Program-made: the position numbers and the translations under genes | The notes under the pieces: model-generated | The model's input: only the letters and a program-made list of their open reading frames with translations | Told to the model about the DNA's origin: nothing | Database searches by the model: none | NCBI RefSeq assembly: GCF_003815875.1 | Contig: NZ_CP033924.1 | Coordinates: 2,852,001 to 2,916,000 of the forward strand | Direction: 5' to 3' | Origin: Chryseobacterium lactis | GTDB lineage: Bacteria > Bacteroidota > Bacteroidia > Flavobacteriales > Weeksellaceae | DNA: 64,000 nucleotides | Shown here: piece after piece, positions 53,804 to 62,201 of the stretch | How positions within the stretch are numbered: the stretch's first letter is position 1 | Layout of the letters: each line of letters begins with the position of its first letter

Positions 53804-53883
53804 TACCCAGGACCGGGATCGAACCGGTACTCCTAAGAACTGGTGTTTGAGACCAGCGCGTCTACCAATTCCGCCACCTGGGC
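53804..53883 (-). tRNA. tRNA-Leu (CAA anticodon)
   Basis: 80 nt. Acceptor GCCCAGG pairs with CCTGGGT (one G-U), the D-arm has the class II GGTAGACGCGC pattern, the anticodon loop is CTCAAAC in a CTGGT/ACCAG stem, a short variable arm follows, and the T-loop is GGTTCGATCCC. Reads UUG codons. No encoded CCA. Confidence 0.92.
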
Positions 53884-53976
53884 TTGATGTTTACTCCAAA
53901 CGTGATGTTTGTTTCAAATTGGTGTGCAAATATAGGAACTTTTTTCAATGTTCAAAAGCTTTTTGAATAAAAAATT

Positions 53977-54744
53977 TTAAAAATTAAGTTCCAAACCATC
54001 GTAGGCAAGGTGTATTCCGGCCGGAAGCTGCTTATCTTCAATGTCATGCAGTCCTAAATGATGACTGATGTGGGTTAAAAATAATTTTTTTGGTTGTAGT
54101 TCTTCAAACAATTTAATGACATCCGGGAGGATAAAATGGGCCGGATGAGGGTCAAATTTTCTGATACAGTTTAAAATTAATACATCCAGATTCTTCAGTT
54201 TTTCCTTTTCAGTCTCTGAAATAAAACCGGCATCCGTGATATACGCAAGATTTTTAAACTTATATCCGAATACGGTAATCTTATAGTGAATCACTTCTAC
54301 AGGGGTGATTTCAGTATCCAGAACGGTGAAAGGTTTATTTTCAATTTCGTGAAGTTCAAAAGCAGGGGCTCCGGGATATCTTACATCCGCAAATGCATAC
54401 GGAAAACGGTTTTTTATCTCACCCGCAACTCTGGAATAGCAATAAAGTGGAACATCCTTTCCACTTTTAAAAATAAGAGGCCGCATATCATCAAGCCCGA
54501 TCACATGATCATTATGTTCATGGGTAATCAGGGTGATATCTACTGTATGTTCATGATTAACAAGCATTTGCTGCCTGAAATCCGGGCCACAATCGATGAG
54601 TATTTTTCTATTTTCCTCCGTGGTAATCATCACGGAAGAACGTAAGCGTTTGTCTTTGGGATTTTCAGAAGTACACACTTCACATGTACAGCCTATAACG
54701 GGTACACCTTGCGAAGTACCGGTTCCTAAAAATTTCAACTTCAT
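53977..54744 (-). CDS. MBL-fold metallohydrolase (PhnP-like)
   Basis: 255 residues from the ATG giving MKLKFLGTGTSQG, the family N-terminus; the longer frame (to 54792) adds 16 residues without similarity. Zinc motif LITHEHNDHVIGLDD (HxHxDH), an N-terminal Cys-x-Cys-x2-Cys (GCTCEVC) as in PhnP and phosphodiesterases of this group, ITDAG, and FLTHISHHLG near the C-terminus. Cyclic phosphate/phosphodiester hydrolase is the likely activity. Confidence 0.9.
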   Translation of the reverse strand: MKLKFLGTGTSQGVPVIGCTCEVCTSENPKDKRLRSSVMITTEENRKILIDCGPDFRQQMLVNHEHTVDITLITHEHNDHVIGLDDMRPLIFKSGKDVPLYCYSRVAGEIKNRFPYAFADVRYPGAPAFELHEIENKPFTVLDTEITPVEVIHYKITVFGYKFKNLAYITDAGFISETEKEKLKNLDVLILNCIRKFDPHPAHFILPDVIKLFEELQPKKLFLTHISHHLGLHDIEDKQLPAGIHLAYDGLELNF

Positions 54745-54798
54745 TTTGTTTTGAGGTTGGTTTAATTTTGGTAAATTTACAAAAAATTTCATGTCCTA

Positions 54799-56226
54799 AT
54801 GTATCAGAAACTAACTCCCAAACAAAAAGCATTAACAATTAATCTAGATCCTACTATTTATGGTACTTTCGCAGAAATTGGAGCAGGGCAGGAGACTGTT
54901 CGTCACTTTTTTAGAGCAGGGGGGGCTTCCGGTACGATTGCTAAGGCAATGTCTGCCTACGACAAAGATTTTAGTGATGCCATCTACGGAAAAGAAGTAA
55001 AAAACAGGTATGTTACCCAAAACAGACTTCGTAAAATGCTCCGCTATGAGGTAGCATTGATCGAGGAAAGAATTTCAAGAGATAATAATCCTGATAGAAA
55101 ATTTTTCTCTTATGCCAATACGGTAACTACTATTAATTTCGATAAAACGGTAAGAGGCCACGGATGGGTAGGTATTCGTTTTCAGACCAAAGAAAATGAA
55201 GATTACAATGAGATCGTAATCCACGTAAAATTCAAAGAAAATGATGCTACTTTACAACAGGAAACTTTAGGAAACCTTGGAGTAAACCTTATTTTTGGAG
55301 CTTTTAATTACTTTGATAATCCCCGAACATTAGTTGAATCGTTGTATGATGATGTTGCAAAAGATAACCTGGAAATTGATATGATTGATTTCAGCGGACC
55401 TGCTTTTGCGTATGTTGACAACAGGTTGATGTCACTTCAGTTAGTGAAAAACGGAATGACAGATGCGGTAATTTTCAATTCTCAGGGGAGTAATATGCTT
55501 CCGGCAGATATATTGTACAAGAGAAATATTTTCGCGGTAAGAGGAAGTTTCAGACCTGTGACCAAAGTAAATATTGATATGCTTCAGAACGGGTTGGATA
55601 TGTTTTTAAAAGATGCCATCTGTACCCATGAAGAAACAGAAGTTCTTATCGAGATTACGATTTCCAACCTTAGGGCAGACGGAGATATTGACGAAAGGGA
55701 TTTCCTTGATAGAGTAGATATTTTAGGCAAATTAGGATATACCGTTATTATTTCAAACTTCTCAGAATATTACAGACTTATCGACTATTTTGCATCCTAT
55801 ACAAGTGGAAATATCGGAGTGGCGATGGGTGTAAATAACCTGTTGATGGTATTTGATGAGAAATATTATAAAGACTTGTCAGGAGGGATTCTTGAAGCTT
55901 TCGGTAAGTTCTTCAGAAACGGAATGAGAGTATATCTTTACCCTTATAAAGATCCTGAAACCCATCAATTACTGGACTCTTCGAACCTTAAAGTAGAAGA
56001 AAACTTAAAAGAATTATATAAATATTTCAAACGAAATGATCGTATTGTAGATATTACAAACTATAATCCGGAATTTTTGGAAATTTATTCAAGAGAAATA
56101 TTAAGAAAAATTGCAGGTTGCGTTAAAGGATGGGAAACCCAGGTTCCTGAAGGCGTTGCTGAAATGATAAAAGAACGTGGAATGTTTGGTTATAAAGAAG
56201 AACTTTCCTTAAAACAATTCTCCTAA
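54799..56226 (+). CDS. Conserved hypothetical protein, 475 aa
   Basis: I recognise it as a conserved Bacteroidota protein but not its function; labels such as TonB-dependent receptor or nucleotidyl transferase that I recall for relatives are not supported by motifs here. No signal peptide, no membrane segment. Conserved segments: YGTFAEIGAGQETVRHFFRAGGASGTIAKAMSAYDKDFSDAIYG, FGAFNYFDNPRTLVESLYDDV, MLPADILYKRNIFAVRGSFRPVTKVN, and GVAMGVNNLLMVFDEKYY. Divergent from the MBL gene and 12 bp before the GAF gene, so likely co-transcribed with it. Confidence 0.9.
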   Translation: MYQKLTPKQKALTINLDPTIYGTFAEIGAGQETVRHFFRAGGASGTIAKAMSAYDKDFSDAIYGKEVKNRYVTQNRLRKMLRYEVALIEERISRDNNPDRKFFSYANTVTTINFDKTVRGHGWVGIRFQTKENEDYNEIVIHVKFKENDATLQQETLGNLGVNLIFGAFNYFDNPRTLVESLYDDVAKDNLEIDMIDFSGPAFAYVDNRLMSLQLVKNGMTDAVIFNSQGSNMLPADILYKRNIFAVRGSFRPVTKVNIDMLQNGLDMFLKDAICTHEETEVLIEITISNLRADGDIDERDFLDRVDILGKLGYTVIISNFSEYYRLIDYFASYTSGNIGVAMGVNNLLMVFDEKYYKDLSGGILEAFGKFFRNGMRVYLYPYKDPETHQLLDSSNLKVEENLKELYKYFKRNDRIVDITNYNPEFLEIYSREILRKIAGCVKGWETQVPEGVAEMIKERGMFGYKEELSLKQFS

Positions 56227-56238
56227 AAAATAAATATA

Positions 56239-56688
56239 ATGTCAGAATTAAAAAAAAGGCTTTCCTCAATTCTTGAAAGTCCTAAACATAATACGGAAGA
56301 AAAACTAGAGAAAGTTTGCCACCTGTTGGATCAGGAGATTTCTTATTTCAACTGGACAGGTTTCTATTTTAAAAACGGAGATAAGGACGAATTGATCCTT
56401 GGACCGTACGTGGGAGCTACTACAGATCATACCATTATTCCTTATGGAAAAGGTATTTGTGGCCAGGTTGCTGTTTCCAATGAAACATTTGTTGTTCCTG
56501 ATGTGAATGAAGAAAGCAATTATTTAAGCTGTTCAATTGATACCAAAGCTGAAATTGTAGTTCCGATTTTTAAAGACGGAAAAAATATTGGCCAGATTGA
56601 TATCGATTCCCATAAAATCAATCCTTTCACCGATGAAGATCGTGAACTGCTGGAATGGCTTTGTAATGAAGTTTCCAAGATTTTATAA
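56239..56688 (+). CDS. GAF-domain free methionine-R-sulfoxide reductase
   Basis: 149 residues, one GAF domain of the YebR/fRMsr type: SYFNWTGFYFKNGDKDELILGPYVG, GKGICGQVAVSNETFVVPDV, NYLSCSIDTKAEIVVPIFKDGKNIGQIDIDSH. The redox Cys positions are in GICGQ and YLSCS. Reduces free Met-R-sulfoxide, an oxidative damage repair role. Follows the 475-residue gene. Confidence 0.9.
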   Translation: MSELKKRLSSILESPKHNTEEKLEKVCHLLDQEISYFNWTGFYFKNGDKDELILGPYVGATTDHTIIPYGKGICGQVAVSNETFVVPDVNEESNYLSCSIDTKAEIVVPIFKDGKNIGQIDIDSHKINPFTDEDRELLEWLCNEVSKIL

Positions 56689-56711
56689 TTGAAACGCATC
56701 AGAATACATAC

Positions 56712-56742
56712 AAACTCCAGCTTTTATAGTTGGAGTTTTTTT
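56712..56742 (+). terminator. Rho-independent terminator after the GAF gene
   Basis: AAACTCCAgC, loop TTTTATA, GtTGGAGTTT with a run of T. Confidence 0.8.
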
Positions 56743-56770
56743 ATGAATATAAGCGACCTTTCCTGAAGTC

Positions 56771-57238
56771 TTATGGATTATTGGTGGTGATCACAAACAT
56801 GATTAAAGGCTCATCACTGGTGTTTTCAACAGAATGGTAGCCTATGGAATTGATAGCTGTAATGTCACCTTTTTGAAGAGTTTTTGTACGCACTGCACCT
56901 TCAGTTCCTGTTCTTTCACGGTATTCTCCGGTGCCATGCATGACAATATATAACTCCTGTTCATTCCTTTCATTGTGAGTGTGAAACCCGGATTCATCAC
57001 CCTTATTCAGAAGTACCATATAAGCAGCCAGGCGGTTATTGGCCAGTTCTTTCTGATCAAACATTTGTATCAGGTAGACAGTTCCATTACCACCATACAT
57101 ATTTTCACGTTTATCAATGCGCGTGATGGCTCTTTCCTCCTTTTCAAATGCCATAACATACAGGTGAATATACTTTGAAACCTCCTGTATAACGTGGTCA
57201 AATTCTACTCCTTCAGATAATATAACGGTACCGGACAT
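56771..57238 (-). CDS. Cupin-domain protein
   Basis: 155 residues from the ATG giving MSGTVILSEGVEF; the frame extends to 57298 but the extra 20 residues look noncoding. The cupin core is in the C-terminal part: SGFHTHNERNEQELYIVMHGTGEYRE (His/Glu metal ligands), and KGDITAINSIGYHSVENTSDEPLIMFVIT (second motif with His). Small-molecule binding or dioxygenase-like; substrate unknown. Stands alone. Confidence 0.85.
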   Translation of the reverse strand: MSGTVILSEGVEFDHVIQEVSKYIHLYVMAFEKEERAITRIDKRENMYGGNGTVYLIQMFDQKELANNRLAAYMVLLNKGDESGFHTHNERNEQELYIVMHGTGEYRERTGTEGAVRTKTLQKGDITAINSIGYHSVENTSDEPLIMFVITTNNP

Positions 57239-57464
57239 ATGTTGAATATTAGTGTAATAATTAGACTTCAATGTACCAAAAAATGAGCAAAAAGACAAAT
57301 GAATTTCCAGTAAAGTCTTTTCTTAAAAGAAGTATCAAATCTTTAAAATAATAAGAAAACCCGAGATTTTCAAAACCTTACGTGCACTTTTCAAACAGTT
57401 AGTAGCCACTTAAAAATAACTTAAGTGTTAAAATAGCTTTTGAATCTTTTTGTGGTTAAAAATA

Positions 57465-58202
57465 TCAGATTTGCACAGAATGTATTTCTATCAGTAATTC
57501 TTTGAAGTAATTTTCGCATTTCGCAATATGAGTTCCATACCAGGAAAAGGCCTCACCATCCACAATCATAATCTTTTTATCAGGATAAAAAACTTTCAGT
57601 TCCTCAATATGTTTTTCTTTAAAAGGAAAAGGTTCAGAAGAAAGCATAATGACATCTGCTGCTGCAAGGTCTTCCGGTGTAATGATAGGATATCGGGTTT
57701 TATCTTTAAAAATATTTTCGAAACCAATTTCTGATAAAATTTTATGAATGAAAGTATCGGATCCAATAGTCATGTACGGATTTTTCCAGATAAGATATGC
57801 CGCTTTAACACTCGTTTCTAACTTTGCCTGATTGAGTACATCATAAATTTTAAGATTGAAAAGCTGAGCTCTTTCTTCCTTACCTAAAAGTTTTCCAAGG
57901 TTTTTGAGCAGGTAATAATTATCTTCAACCGTTTCAACGTTGGTGACCATTACCTTGAAGTCATCCATTAAGGCTTCCACCTGTTCCTTTACATTTTCTT
58001 CTTTGTTGGCAAGAATAAGATCAGGTTGTAGAGCTTTTATTTTTTCAATATTAATATTCTTTGTTCCCCCGATGATGGGTACATTTTTTATCTTATCGTG
58101 TGGATGAATACAGAATTTTGTTCTGCCGACGATTTCATGTTCAGTTAATCCTAAGTCAAATAAAGCCTCGGTAATAGAGGGTACAAGAGAAACGATTTTC
58201 AT
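57465..58202 (-). CDS. Helical-backbone metal receptor (BtuF-like), no signal peptide
   Basis: 245 residues, fold of periplasmic cobalamin/siderophore-binding proteins: MKIVSLVPSITEALFDLGL directly at the N-terminus, VGRTKFCIHP, GGTKNINIEKIKALQPDLILANKEENVK, and MIVDGEAFSWYGTHI. The export signal is missing: the first residue is already part of the domain. Either it works in the cytoplasm or the start lies elsewhere; no upstream in-frame extension is apparent. No ABC transporter genes adjoin. The next gene upstream, mgtE, runs the same way 26 bp away. Confidence 0.82.
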   Translation of the reverse strand: MKIVSLVPSITEALFDLGLTEHEIVGRTKFCIHPHDKIKNVPIIGGTKNINIEKIKALQPDLILANKEENVKEQVEALMDDFKVMVTNVETVEDNYYLLKNLGKLLGKEERAQLFNLKIYDVLNQAKLETSVKAAYLIWKNPYMTIGSDTFIHKILSEIGFENIFKDKTRYPIITPEDLAAADVIMLSSEPFPFKEKHIEELKVFYPDKKIMIVDGEAFSWYGTHIAKCENYFKELLIEIHSVQI

Positions 58203-58228
58203 ATTGGCATGTTAGATGATGCCTAAAA

Positions 58229-59575
58229 TTACAAAAGTTTTCCGGTTAAGAAAAGTCCGGCTACCGTAAAATAAATGATAAGTCCCGTTACATCAACTAA
58301 AGTAGCTACAAATGGAGCCGAAGAAGTTGCAGGGTCAAGTTTTAATTTCTTTAAAACAAATGGAATCATAGATCCGGATAGGGTACCCCATAATACAATG
58401 GCAATCAGGGAAACAGAAACACTCAAACCTACATAGGCCCAATATTGTCCATAATCAAAAAGACCTATTTTTTGCCACAACATAATTCTGATAAAACCAA
58501 TGATTCCCAAAATAGCACCCAGACATAGTCCTGAGATAATTTCCTTTCTCATCACATACCACCAGTCTTTTAAACTGATTTCCTGAAGAGCCATCGCACG
58601 GATAATAAGAGTAGCCGCCTGTGAACCTGAGTTTCCACCACTGGAAATAATAAGAGGAACAAATAAGGCTAAAACAACTGCCTTCTCAATTTCCTTATCA
58701 AAATACCCCATCGCTGAAGCTGTCAACATTTCCGAAACAAAAAGAATGATCAGCCAGGTAGCCCTTTTCTTGATCATTTCAGTCCATGAAGTTTGAGTAT
58801 AGGGAAGGTCTAATGCTTCCAATCCCCCAAATTTCTGGATATCTTCCGTATTTTGTTGCTCAATCTGATCCAGGATGTCATCGATTGTTACAATTCCTAC
58901 CAGAACACCGGCTTCCGTAATAATGGGAAGAGCACCACGGTCATACTTTTCGAAATACGTTACCGCATCCTCTTTGGACGTTGTTGTAGTGATGGCAACG
59001 AAGTGATTGTCTGTAATATCAGAAACCAACGTATCTTCTTCTTCAAGAAGTAAAGTTCCGATCGCAAGGTCATCAATCAGGCGATTTCTTTCATCAACTA
59101 CGTACAGGTAGTTCATGGTTTCCACTCTTCTTCCTACCTTTTTAATTTGCTGAAGACATTTTTTTACCGTCCATTCCTTACGGATCTGGATATAATAAGG
59201 AGTCATCAGACGGGCAATAGAATCTGAATTGTAACCCAAAAGTTTTAAAGCAATCCTTCTTTCCTGCGGATTAAGATGATTGATCGAGTACTTAATAAGC
59301 TCATCCGGAAAGTCCTCAAACAGGGCAGTCCTGTCATCCGGAGTCATTGCATTCAGAATTTCAGAAACATCATCACTTCCAATGCTTCTGATGGTATCTT
59401 CCTGAAAATCCGGATCAAGGTGAGAAAAAACTTCCGCTTTATACTCCTTCGGAACTTTCAGGAATGCGAGCAGCCTCTCGTCAGCTGGAAGTTCGCTGAG
59501 GGTTTCGGCAATGTCGGCAGGGTTGAAGATAAGTTCGTCTCTAGAGTTCAATACGTGAAATTTTAGGATATGCAA
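58229..59575 (-). CDS. mgtE: Magnesium transporter MgtE
   Basis: 448 residues. Order: MgtE N-domain (about 20-125, [34 protein letters not shown]), two CBS domains (about 130-255, [45 protein letters not shown]), then five membrane helices of the permease domain with the signature [26 protein letters not shown] and the C-terminal [27 protein letters not shown]. Mg-gated Mg2+ uptake channel in the inner membrane. Confidence 0.95.
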   Translation of the reverse strand: MHILKFHVLNSRDELIFNPADIAETLSELPADERLLAFLKVPKEYKAEVFSHLDPDFQEDTIRSIGSDDVSEILNAMTPDDRTALFEDFPDELIKYSINHLNPQERRIALKLLGYNSDSIARLMTPYYIQIRKEWTVKKCLQQIKKVGRRVETMNYLYVVDERNRLIDDLAIGTLLLEEEDTLVSDITDNHFVAITTTTSKEDAVTYFEKYDRGALPIITEAGVLVGIVTIDDILDQIEQQNTEDIQKFGGLEALDLPYTQTSWTEMIKKRATWLIILFVSEMLTASAMGYFDKEIEKAVVLALFVPLIISSGGNSGSQAATLIIRAMALQEISLKDWWYVMRKEIISGLCLGAILGIIGFIRIMLWQKIGLFDYGQYWAYVGLSVSVSLIAIVLWGTLSGSMIPFVLKKLKLDPATSSAPFVATLVDVTGLIIYFTVAGLFLTGKLL

Positions 59576-59654
59576 AAATAATTCAAATTTTTAAGACTGG
59601 CCAGTAAACTGGGAAATTTAAGGATTAATTAAAGTGTAAGGCTTTCCAATAAAG

Positions 59655-59682
59655 CAAAAAACACCCGCCGGGACGGATGTTC
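59655..59682 (-). terminator. Terminator of the left peptide unit
   Basis: On the minus strand, AACATCCG ... CGGGTGTT hairpin (one G-T pair) followed by TTTTTTGC. Lies 33 bases past the stop of the peptide gene at 59715. Confidence 0.7.
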
Positions 59683-59714
59683 AAAAATTAAATTTTAAAA
59701 TTTATGTATGTCTA

Positions 59715-59888
59715 TTAATCAAAAATAGGCTCACATTCTGTAATAGGAGAGGGTAGGCAGAATCCTCCGGTACAACATTCACCGGAATCACATTTAGGAT
59801 AAGTATTTCTGCATTTTTTCATTTGCAGGCTCCCTTTAATTCCTTTTTGCTCTGCTCTGTTCAGTTTTTTGAAATTTGAAGTTTTCAT
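59715..59888 (-). CDS. Cys-rich leader peptide 1, knottin-like
   Basis: 57 residues, too short for standard gene calling. Leader MKTSNFKKLNRAEQKGIKGS (variant of MKNLKKLSREASKQIKG). Core: six Cys in C-x6-C-x4-CC-x4-C-x7-C (CRNTYPKC, GECC, GFC, TEC) ending EPIFD. The adjacent-Cys centre with one Cys pair before and after is the knottin arrangement. It shares a transcript with peptide 2, with a terminator behind it. Function unknown; a secreted toxin-like or signalling peptide is possible. Confidence 0.7.
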   Translation of the reverse strand: MKTSNFKKLNRAEQKGIKGSLQMKKCRNTYPKCDSGECCTGGFCLPSPITECEPIFD

Positions 59889-59922
59889 AGCAATTGATTT
59901 TAATAATTAAGGTAATATGATT

Positions 59923-60066
59923 TTAATCCTCTATACATGCATATTCCATACAAACACCTTTACAGCACATTCCGTAGATACATTGTGTGTGTTCTGTACA
60001 TTTTTTTGGTCCTGCACCCTTAATTTGCTTAGAAGCTTCTCTGCTGAGTTTTTTTAAATTTTTCAT
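59923..60066 (-). CDS. Cys-rich leader peptide 2, knottin-like
   Basis: 47 residues. Leader MKNLKKLSREASKQIKGAG (Gly-Ala site at 17-18), core KKCTEHTQCIYGMCCKGVCMEYACIED reduced to the motif C-x5-C-x4-CC-x3-C-x4-C (Cys 23, 29, 34, 35, 39, 44 by count). Same spacing as peptides 3 and 4. First gene of its unit, preceded by a conserved 85-bp upstream block. Confidence 0.8.
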   Translation of the reverse strand: MKNLKKLSREASKQIKGAGPKKCTEHTQCIYGMCCKGVCMEYACIED

Positions 60067-60152
60067 AGTAGTTTAGATTTTAATGTTTGACTAAAATAAT
60101 AAATATTTTTTAATTATTCCTTATTTAGTGAAAATATTTAATTGATTATCAG
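60067..60152 (-). repeat. Duplicated upstream region, copy A (before peptide 2)
   Basis: About 85 bp matching 60551-60632 closely, including an identical run around AATATTTTTTAATTATTCC and the next TTATTT(A/G)GTGAAAATATTTAATTGA. On the minus strand it lies directly before the peptide start, so it carries the promoter and leader. A strict TAnnTTTG motif is not evident. Confidence 0.75.
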
Positions 60153-60186
60153 TGTTATATTGAATTATTTTAATTTGTGTTAAAAA

Positions 60187-60209
60187 AATACACCTGCTAA
60201 AACAGGTGT
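60187..60209 (-). terminator. Terminator of the right peptide unit
   Basis: On the minus strand AACACCTG, loop TTTTAG, CAGGTGT, then ATTTTTTT. Lies 23 bases past the stop of peptide 3. Confidence 0.75.
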
Positions 60210-60231
60210 TATTTGCTAATATTGATAGGTT

Positions 60232-60372
60232 TTATTCTATACAGATAAATTCTTTACACATCCCGTCACAGCAATATCCCACTGTACAAGGATCTGTTTC
60301 ACTGCATCTGCGGAATCCTCCACCTTTAATTTGTTTTGTTGCCTCTCTGCTGAGCTTCTTTAGATTTTTCAT
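60232..60372 (-). CDS. Cys-rich leader peptide 3, knottin-like
   Basis: 46 residues. Leader MKNLKKLSREATKQIKGGG with a double-glycine site, core FRRCSETDPCTVGYCCDGMC and KEFICIE: C-x5-C-x4-CC-x3-C-x4-C, identical spacing to peptides 2 and 4. Second gene of the right unit, 34 bases after peptide 4. Confidence 0.8.
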   Translation of the reverse strand: MKNLKKLSREATKQIKGGGFRRCSETDPCTVGYCCDGMCKEFICIE

Positions 60373-60406
60373 AAGATCTGGATTTTAATGCTTTAAAAGG
60401 TTTATG

Positions 60407-60550
60407 TTAATCAATTCTACATCTCTGAGGACTGCATATGCCTTGGCAGCACCATCCGATGGTACAAGGTATATTTTCACCACACTTTGGAACCGCTCCT
60501 CCATTGATCTGTTTAGCGGCGTTTCTGCTGAGTTTCTTTAAATTTTTCAT
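60407..60550 (-). CDS. Cys-rich leader peptide 4, knottin-like
   Basis: 47 residues. Leader MKNLKKLSRNAAKQINGGA with a Gly-Gly site, core PKCGENIPCTIGWCCQGICS and PQRCRID, the same C-x5-C-x4-CC-x3-C-x4-C frame while the loops differ. First gene of the right unit, headed by the second copy of the duplicated upstream block. Confidence 0.8.
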   Translation of the reverse strand: MKNLKKLSRNAAKQINGGAVPKCGENIPCTIGWCCQGICSPQRCRID

Positions 60551-60632
60551 AAGATTTAGATTTAATGTAAGACTAAAATAGTAAATATTTTTTAATTATT
60601 CCTTATTTGGTGAAAATATTTAATTGAAATAC
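60551..60632 (-). repeat. Duplicated upstream region, copy B (before peptide 4)
   Basis: Partner of 60067-60152. The spacing to the peptide start is the same in both copies. Confidence 0.75.
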
Positions 60633-60730
60633 AGTTATTTATAGTGTGTTTTTAATAATAGGTAGTTCTGGTGGAAAGCAATTAATTAAAAAGTAAAGAA
60701 TAGTAGAGATCCGGACATTCAAAAGAATAA

Positions 60731-60820
60731 TTACACTTTTGAAGACCTCTTTGGTAATTCCAAAATCAGTTTCTGGCTGTCTTGGCTCAGTTTTTTTAAT
60801 CTGTGCTTTTCCTGATAATT
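60731..60820 (-). pseudogene. Remnant of a fifth leader peptide gene
   Basis: A minus-strand frame without start codon reads YQEKHRLKKLSQDSQKLI and ends ELPKRSSKV then stop. The RLKKLSQDSQK part echoes the leader LKKLSREASKQ of the cluster; the Cys core is missing. The rest of the 60633-60996 gap shows no gene. Confidence 0.35.
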
Positions 60821-60996
60821 GAATATGAAATTAAGCTAATAAAACGAGTCCGGTTTTCAGAAAGCCAGATATATTTTACACGATAACGTCTGCGAATAAC
60901 GGAGAAGAAGTACTATGAATCAATTGGATTGAGATTCATAGATAATTTTGAATAGTAAGGAAAGATGCAAAAAGCTAGAGAAGGTTAGGTTTTAAT

Positions 60997-61545
60997 TTAA
61001 AGTTCAGCTTCGGTAGGCTTCAGTTTTCTCAATTGCTTGATAATCCCTTTTATCGCTCCCTCAGTTCCTATTTTTACAGAATTGACAGTAGAACCCAGCA
61101 GTCGCATGTTTTTTCGGTACGTATCATGGTCGGTTTCGGTTACCAGATTTCCATCTGCTCCGAAAAGTTTCATGCTGACAACAACCTGGTTGGAAAAGAC
61201 ATATTTGCCCAGACCTACCTTAAAATATCTTACTTTGGAAACAATAGCAAAATCAGCATCGTTGTTGACGCAGTAGTCCACGATCGTTTGTTTGTCGATA
61301 CTGTCAAAAGGAACCTGAACTTCTGCCCGGAGCATTTTGTTTTTTCTTCCGCTGAAGTTGTCGGAAACAGCACTGAAAAAAGCATTATTGGTAGGCTCCT
61401 TTATTTCATCAATATCAGGCTCTACCTCGGGATTGAAGTATAGAACTTTTCTTATTTTATCATCAGCATTTTTCTGTGCTTTTACCGAAATAAAGCTCAC
61501 TGATAAGAAAGTAATAAGGGCTGTAAAGAATATAATTTTTCTCAT
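60997..61545 (-). CDS. Secreted protein of unknown function, about 182 aa
   Basis: From the ATG giving MRKIIFFTAL (61557 would add four residues). Signal peptide ends near SVKAQ. The mature domain (KVLYFNPEVEPDIDEIKEPTNNAFFSAV, IVDYCVNNDADFAIVSKVRYFKVGLGKYVFSNQVVVSMKLFGADGNLV, IGTEGAIKGIIKQLRKL) has the alternation of a periplasmic alpha/beta domain that resembles LpoB/GNA1162-type folds, but I cannot assign it. Alone between the peptide cluster and rpsO. Confidence 0.8.
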   Translation of the reverse strand: MRKIIFFTALITFLSVSFISVKAQKNADDKIRKVLYFNPEVEPDIDEIKEPTNNAFFSAVSDNFSGRKNKMLRAEVQVPFDSIDKQTIVDYCVNNDADFAIVSKVRYFKVGLGKYVFSNQVVVSMKLFGADGNLVTETDHDTYRKNMRLLGSTVNSVKIGTEGAIKGIIKQLRKLKPTEAEL

Positions 61546-61652
61546 TTGTAATTCCAATGCAAAATTACTGCCTTTTCGTTGGATTTCATCAAATTAATTA
61601 AGAAATTTTTAACATTTTTTTCTATCAATTTTGATTTATGAAATCAATAATG

Positions 61653-61683
61653 TTTGCAGAATCAAAAAATAGTCGTAATTTTG
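61653..61683 (+). promoter_or_regulatory. Consensus Bacteroidota promoter of rpsO
   Basis: TTTG at 61653-61656, a 19-bp spacer, TAATTTTG at 61676-61683: an exact fit to TTTG-N19-TAnnTTTG. It lies 35 bp before the rpsO start. Confidence 0.85.
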
Positions 61684-61718
61684 CACCCGTTACATAATAA
61701 TCATTAAACAATATTGGA

Positions 61719-61988
61719 ATGTACTTAACAACAGACAAAAAGCAGGAAATTTTCGCACAACATGGAAAATCTGCACAAGACACAGGAAGCGCAGAAGGAC
61801 AAATCGCTCTTTTCACTTTCAGAATTAATCACTTATCTCAACACCTAAAGGCTAACCGTCACGATTTCAACACAGAGAGATCTCTAGTGAAATTGGTAGG
61901 TAAGAGAAAAAGTTTACTAGATTATCTTAAGAAAAAAGATATCGCAAGATATAGAGCAATTATTGCTGCATTAGGATTAAGAAAATAA
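61719..61988 (+). CDS. rpsO: 30S ribosomal protein S15
   Basis: 89 residues, full length. S15 signature: YLTTDKKQEIFAQHGKSAQDTGSAEGQIALFTFRINHLSQHLKANRHDFNTERSLVKLVGKRKSLLDYLKKKD. Binds 16S rRNA in the platform of the small subunit. Monocistronic here, with consensus promoter and terminator. Confidence 0.98.
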   Translation: MYLTTDKKQEIFAQHGKSAQDTGSAEGQIALFTFRINHLSQHLKANRHDFNTERSLVKLVGKRKSLLDYLKKKDIARYRAIIAALGLRK

Positions 61989-62010
61989 TCTGTAAAGATT
62001 TTCAAAATAA

Positions 62011-62039
62011 AAAGCAACTTCGAAAGGGGTTGCTTTTTT
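62011..62039 (+). terminator. Rho-independent terminator after rpsO
   Basis: AAAGCAAC, loop of about ten, GTTGCTTT and further T, 22 bases after the stop. Confidence 0.85.
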
Positions 62040-62201
62040 GTTGTTATACATTTCTTTTCTGACAAAGCCACAAAAGTTTTTTGATGCTTAAAAATAGTAC
62101 TATGCATCAATATTACAGCTGGATAACTGCATATTCCCCTTCTCCGGAGAGGTGGCAAAAATTTTTAATTTTTTGACGGAGTGGTTGTAAACAGTTTGTA
62201 A

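Noticed and set aside
61922..62158. 78-codon minus-strand frame beginning PPLRRRG
   Set aside because: Starts in a stretch (about 62135-62190) that resembles a noncoding repeat common in Flavobacteriia and then runs antisense into rpsO; not a gene.
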